From: Porphyromonadaceae bacterium
GTDB lineage: Bacteria > Bacteroidota > Bacteroidia > Bacteroidales > Dysgonomonadaceae
Reading direction: 5' to 3'
NCBI GenBank assembly: GCA_022840285.1
Contig: JALHIE010000016.1
Location: 1 to 63,346, forward strand
DNA length: 63,346 nucleotides
Part shown: piece by piece, positions 60,420 through 63,346 of the stretch
How positions within the stretch are numbered: position 1 is the first letter of the stretch
Layout of the letters: every line of letters starts with the position of its first letter
Notes under the pieces: model-generated
The model's database searches: none
Told to the model about the DNA's origin: nothing
Seen by the model: the letters and a program-made list of their open reading frames with translations, nothing else
Translations under genes and position numbers: made by a program

Positions 60420-61769
60420 CTACAAACCGTACTTGCAAATCTTGTTGTACAGTGTTTTTCGGTCTATACGCAATAGAATAGCTGCCCGGGATTTGTTTCC
60501 TTTGGTTTTTTCCAGGGCCCGTACTATCTTTTCTTTTTCTTCTTCTGGCGATACGTTCAAGGAAACATCCACCTCTTTACTCTCTTCAACGCTCTTTTCC
60601 GATAGAAAAGGCAGACTCTCTAACGTAATCGTATCACCGGGAGAAAAAAGTACGGCACGGCGAATCACATTTCGCAATTCCCTTAGGTTGCCGGGCCAGG
60701 AATAGGTCTCCAGCCTGGAAAAGACCTTGGCCGAGATGAACCTCACTTTTTTATCCAGTTCGGCATTTGCTTCGGCAACAAAATGTTCGGCATACAACGG
60801 AATATCGTCTTTGCAACTCCTCAGTGGCGGAACCACAATCATAAACTCATTGAGCCGGTGAAACAGATCCTCTCTAAAACGGCCAAAGGCAATCGCTTTC
60901 TCGAGATTTTCATTGGTAGCCGTAACAATCCGCACATCCACCTCCAAATCGGCGGTCGTCCCCACCGGCCGGATCTTTTTTTCCTGCAAGGCCCTGAGAA
61001 GCTGCATCTGGACGCCGTACGGCAAGTTTCCCACTTCATCCAGGAACAACGTACCGCCGTTTGCTTCCGCAAAAAAGCCCACTTTATCTTCAATAGCGGA
61101 GGTAAATGAGCCTTTTTTATGTCCAAAGAGCTCACTTGGCGCCAGTTCAATGGATAAACCTCCACAATCTACTGCAATAAACGGACCATGAGCACGCGGG
61201 CTCCGTTCGTGAATCATTCTTGCCGCATGCTCCTTTCCCGTACCGCTTTCACCAATAATCATCACGGCCATTGAAGTGGGAGCAACGGTGTTTATAAAAG
61301 AGTACATACGGGTGGACAGCGGACTGCATCCTTCTACCGTACCTCCTCGCCTCTCTTCTTTCTTTTTTTCCTGCGAATATTTCCTTTGAACGTTCTCCGT
61401 TTTCTTCCCCTCCTCGAAAGCCGCCTCTATTTTTTCTGCGAGAACCGACGGATTGATGGGTTTTTCCAGGAAGTCAAAAGCCCCCAGTTTTATGGCCAAA
61501 ACGGCCGTCTGTATTTCACCGTATCCGGTCATTATTATAACCGGCACCGACGGATACCTTTCGTGTATCCAGGAAAGGAGCATTATACCGTCACCGTCGG
61601 GCAAGCGCAAATCCGACAAGATGATATCGTACGTTGAGCCGGAAAGCGATTCCTGAGCCGATACCATTCCCGCACACCACTTTGTGGAGAACCCATTCTT
61701 CTCAAACCACTTTTGAAGCATCGTTCCAAAAGTGATGTCGTCCTCGACTATTAATATTTTTCCGTTCAC
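60420..61769 (-). CDS. NtrC-type sigma-54-dependent response regulator
   Basis: GTG at 61769 is chosen as start, giving 449 residues that open directly into the receiver domain (NGKILIVEDD) and sit about 20 bases after a -7 element; a longer frame would include promoter sequence. The receiver has phospho-acceptor D53 (LSDLRLP) and FDFLEKPI. The AAA+ domain has Walker A GESGTGKE, Walker B GGTLFLDEVGNL and the arginine-finger region RFREDLFHRLNEF. The C-terminal Fis-type HTH ends KSRAAILLRIDRKTLYNKI. The sigma-54 contact loop reads GSFTSA instead of GAFTGA. It converges on the sensor kinase gene with a 16-base gap. Confidence 0.92.
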   Translation of the reverse strand: MNGKILIVEDDITFGTMLQKWFEKNGFSTKWCAGMVSAQESLSGSTYDIILSDLRLPDGDGIMLLSWIHERYPSVPVIIMTGYGEIQTAVLAIKLGAFDFLEKPINPSVLAEKIEAAFEEGKKTENVQRKYSQEKKKEERRGGTVEGCSPLSTRMYSFINTVAPTSMAVMIIGESGTGKEHAARMIHERSPRAHGPFIAVDCGGLSIELAPSELFGHKKGSFTSAIEDKVGFFAEANGGTLFLDEVGNLPYGVQMQLLRALQEKKIRPVGTTADLEVDVRIVTATNENLEKAIAFGRFREDLFHRLNEFMIVVPPLRSCKDDIPLYAEHFVAEANAELDKKVRFISAKVFSRLETYSWPGNLRELRNVIRRAVLFSPGDTITLESLPFLSEKSVEESKEVDVSLNVSPEEEKEKIVRALEKTKGNKSRAAILLRIDRKTLYNKICKYGL

Positions 61770-61789
61770 TTGAGCAATAATTGACGTCG

Positions 61790-61797
61790 TAAAGATA
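61790..61797 (-). promoter_or_regulatory. -7-like promoter element for the response regulator
   Basis: On the minus strand this reads TATCTTTA, one base off the consensus. It supports the GTG start at 61769 because longer reading frames would begin upstream of the promoter. Confidence 0.4.
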
Positions 61798-61913
61798 GGT
61801 TTTTTATTTTTCTTTTGCTCCACACCAACAGTTGCATTTATGAAACCTAACATTTGACAGAACAAGATTAAGGTTTTTTCAGAAAGAGGCTTCCCGTTCA
61901 CACGAGAATTGAC

Positions 61914-61921
61914 TATATTTG
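61914..61921 (+). promoter_or_regulatory. -7 promoter element for the M24 peptidase
   Basis: TATATTTG lies 23 bases before the ATG at 61945 and decides that start: an open frame from 61909 would overlap the promoter. Confidence 0.5.
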
Positions 61922-61944
61922 AAAATCAAAAGAAGAGTTGTTTC

Positions 61945-63117
61945 ATGAATGCTACAATTAAGAGAGAATCCAGTCAAAGACTATCCCGGCTCCAACAAGC
62001 TATCCGGGAATTACAAGCCGATGCGTGCCTGATTTCCACGTCAGTAAACCAATTCTACCTGCTCGGTTTTATTTTTGACGGCTATATTTTTGTCCAGCCC
62101 GACGGGGATCCGGTTTTGTTCGTAAAACGCCCCAGCGGCATCACGGGCGATCACGTTAGCTACATCCGAAAACCGGAACAGCTCCCCGACTTTCTCCGTC
62201 AGAGAAAACTGGCATTGCCCGGGAGGGTGATGGTGGAGCGTGATGCCTTGCCCTATTCCGCCGTTGCCCGGCTCCAAACTGCCCTCGGGATGCCCGAATT
62301 GATGGATGCCTCGGGGGAGATGCGCCGTATCCGCAGCGTAAAATCGGAGTATGAGCTCGAACAGATGCGCGAATGCGCCAACATTCATGCTGCAGTCTAC
62401 CAACAGATCCCGCACATTTACCGCGACGGAATGACGGATATCGAATTTCAGATCGAGCTGGAAAGAGAAATGCGCTTAGCTGGTTCGTCAGGTATTTTTC
62501 GAACTTTCGGAGAGAACATGGATATCTTTATGGGCAGCATTCTTACCGGAGACAATGCACAATCCGCTTCCCCGTTTGATTTCGCACTTGGCGGCCAGGG
62601 ATTATCCCCCTTGTTGCCTATTGGAGCCAACGGAACGAAACTTATTCCCGGAACTACGTTGATGGTAGATATGGCGGGCAATTACCGCCCGTGGATGAGT
62701 GATATGACTCGGACGTTCGCGATCGGTACGGTGCCCGATATTGCCCACAAAGCTCATCAGGTTTCCATCGATATTTGCAAGGCCATTGCCGCAACAGGTC
62801 AATCCGGAGCATCCTGTGCCGATATTTATCTCCTGGCGGAAGAGATGGCAAGGAAAAACGGCCTTGCCGGTTGCTTCATGGGAACAAAACAACAGGCCAA
62901 ATTCGTGGGACACGGAGTAGGACTGGAAATTAACGAACCCCCCGTGCTTGCTCCCCGCTCGAAAGAGATCCTCGAAACGGGCATGGCAATTGCCGTGGAA
63001 CCCAAGTTTGTACTTCCGGGCATCGGTGCCGTGGGTATTGAAAACAGCTATATTGTCCGGGAAAATGGACTGGAGAAAATCACCTGTTGCGAAGAAAAAA
63101 TGGTTGCCTTATCGTAG
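61945..63117 (+). CDS. M24 family metallopeptidase (Xaa-Pro peptidase type)
   Basis: The 390-residue cytosolic protein has an N-terminal creatinase-like domain (about 10-140) and a C-terminal pita-bread fold with all five metal ligands: D242 (VDMAG), D253 (SDMTRTF), H323 (GHGVGLEINEPP), E352 (AVEPKF) and E366 (IENSY). Such enzymes remove N-terminal residues before proline; the precise substrate is not clear. No signal peptide is seen. The start at ATG 61945 follows a promoter element. Confidence 0.9.
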   Translation: MNATIKRESSQRLSRLQQAIRELQADACLISTSVNQFYLLGFIFDGYIFVQPDGDPVLFVKRPSGITGDHVSYIRKPEQLPDFLRQRKLALPGRVMVERDALPYSAVARLQTALGMPELMDASGEMRRIRSVKSEYELEQMRECANIHAAVYQQIPHIYRDGMTDIEFQIELEREMRLAGSSGIFRTFGENMDIFMGSILTGDNAQSASPFDFALGGQGLSPLLPIGANGTKLIPGTTLMVDMAGNYRPWMSDMTRTFAIGTVPDIAHKAHQVSIDICKAIAATGQSGASCADIYLLAEEMARKNGLAGCFMGTKQQAKFVGHGVGLEINEPPVLAPRSKEILETGMAIAVEPKFVLPGIGAVGIENSYIVRENGLEKITCCEEKMVALS

Positions 63118-63133
63118 ATACCTGATTCCGTAA

Positions 63134-63346
63134 CGACGCTACGGCATCGATCCATACCCTGTTTTACTACACAAATTTCTCGCGTTCCTGAAGGTTAAAA
63201 ACGATTCTATCGTACCGGCAGTCCGGGAAAAATATTTTGACAAGAATATTACCTCCATATCCTATAATTCATTAAATTTGCCAGGCGTGGTGACATTTTC
63301 GGACGGGAATACCGTCACCTACGGTTACGACGCCTCGGGCAGCAAG
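63134..63346 (+). pseudogene. RHS/YD-repeat protein fragment, cut by the window edge
   Basis: From 63242 the frame reads KNITSISYNSLNLPGVV then TFSDGNTVTYGYDASGSK, typical of Bacteroidales RHS/YD-repeat proteins. The frame is open back to a stop at 63131-63133 but contains no ATG, GTG or TTG before the repeat, and the preceding residues (about 36 codons) do not look like RHS sequence. It is therefore a 5-prime-truncated remnant or a gene broken in the same way as others in this window. RHS proteins are large surface or toxin-delivering polymorphic proteins; only one or two repeats are visible here and the sequence continues outside. Confidence 0.65.

Overview
The window looks like a chromosomal segment of a Bacteroidales bacterium, possibly near Dysgonomonadaceae/Porphyromonadaceae; the family is inferred only from protein style. 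Supporting signs are a SusC/SusD polysaccharide utilization locus, many lipoproteins, and many promoters with a TAnnTTTG -7 element, the Bacteroidota sigma-70 pattern. I saw no tRNA, rRNA, CRISPR array or insertion sequence.

Layout, left to right. 1-2.1 kb: a WbqC-family protein and a disrupted gltX. 2.2-12.7 kb: a 7TM-HD c-di-AMP phosphodiesterase, guaA (minus strand), a secreted TPR/PD40 protein, an nfeD-floA pair (floA disrupted), a uridine phosphorylase and a large M16 peptidase. 12.7-21.4 kb, all minus strand: dut, a TPR protein, a DUF4292 lipoprotein and a degenerate EnvC-like LytM protein, then a NupG-like transporter, a metal-binding AraC-type regulator and a copper P-type ATPase. 21.5-34.6 kb: an unrecognised protein, a membrane-anchored propeller/Y_Y_Y/LuxR regulator, and a PUL encoding SusC, SusD, a LamG lipoprotein, a GH144-type glucanase (disrupted) and a GH3 beta-glucosidase. 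The PUL reads as a beta-1,2-glucan (sophorooligosaccharide) system. 34.7-40.8 kb: a compact menaquinone operon (hotdog thioesterase, menF, menD, menB, menC, menE). 40.8-50.1 kb: a 23S rRNA methyltransferase with a basic tail, a GHL10 lipoprotein, a CPA2 antiporter, uvrA (disrupted), and three small membrane or lipoprotein genes. About 50.2 kb: a candidate small RNA with its own promoter and terminator. 50.4-57.2 kb: dGTPase, then a tight run purF-like, phoH, purC, ubiE/menG, aroE. 57.3-63.1 kb: a small secreted protein, a hybrid sensor kinase (disrupted) facing a sigma-54-type response regulator, and an M24 peptidase. The right edge holds a piece of an RHS/YD-repeat protein.

How the genes work together. 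The men operon plus ubiE supply most of menaquinone synthesis; menA and a menH are not in the window. The PUL would import and degrade a beta-1,2-glucan. The kinase and response regulator flank a 339-base gap that has a perfect-arm dyad upstream of the small secreted protein, suggesting local control.

The most unusual pattern is that five otherwise well-preserved genes (gltX twice, floA, the GH144 gene, uvrA and the sensor kinase) each lack a short internal block of roughly 25-100 bases, always with loss of frame or of the start codon. The flanks on both sides remain highly conserved. Since gltX is normally essential, sequence or assembly gaps are the most economical explanation, but the pattern deserves checking against reads.
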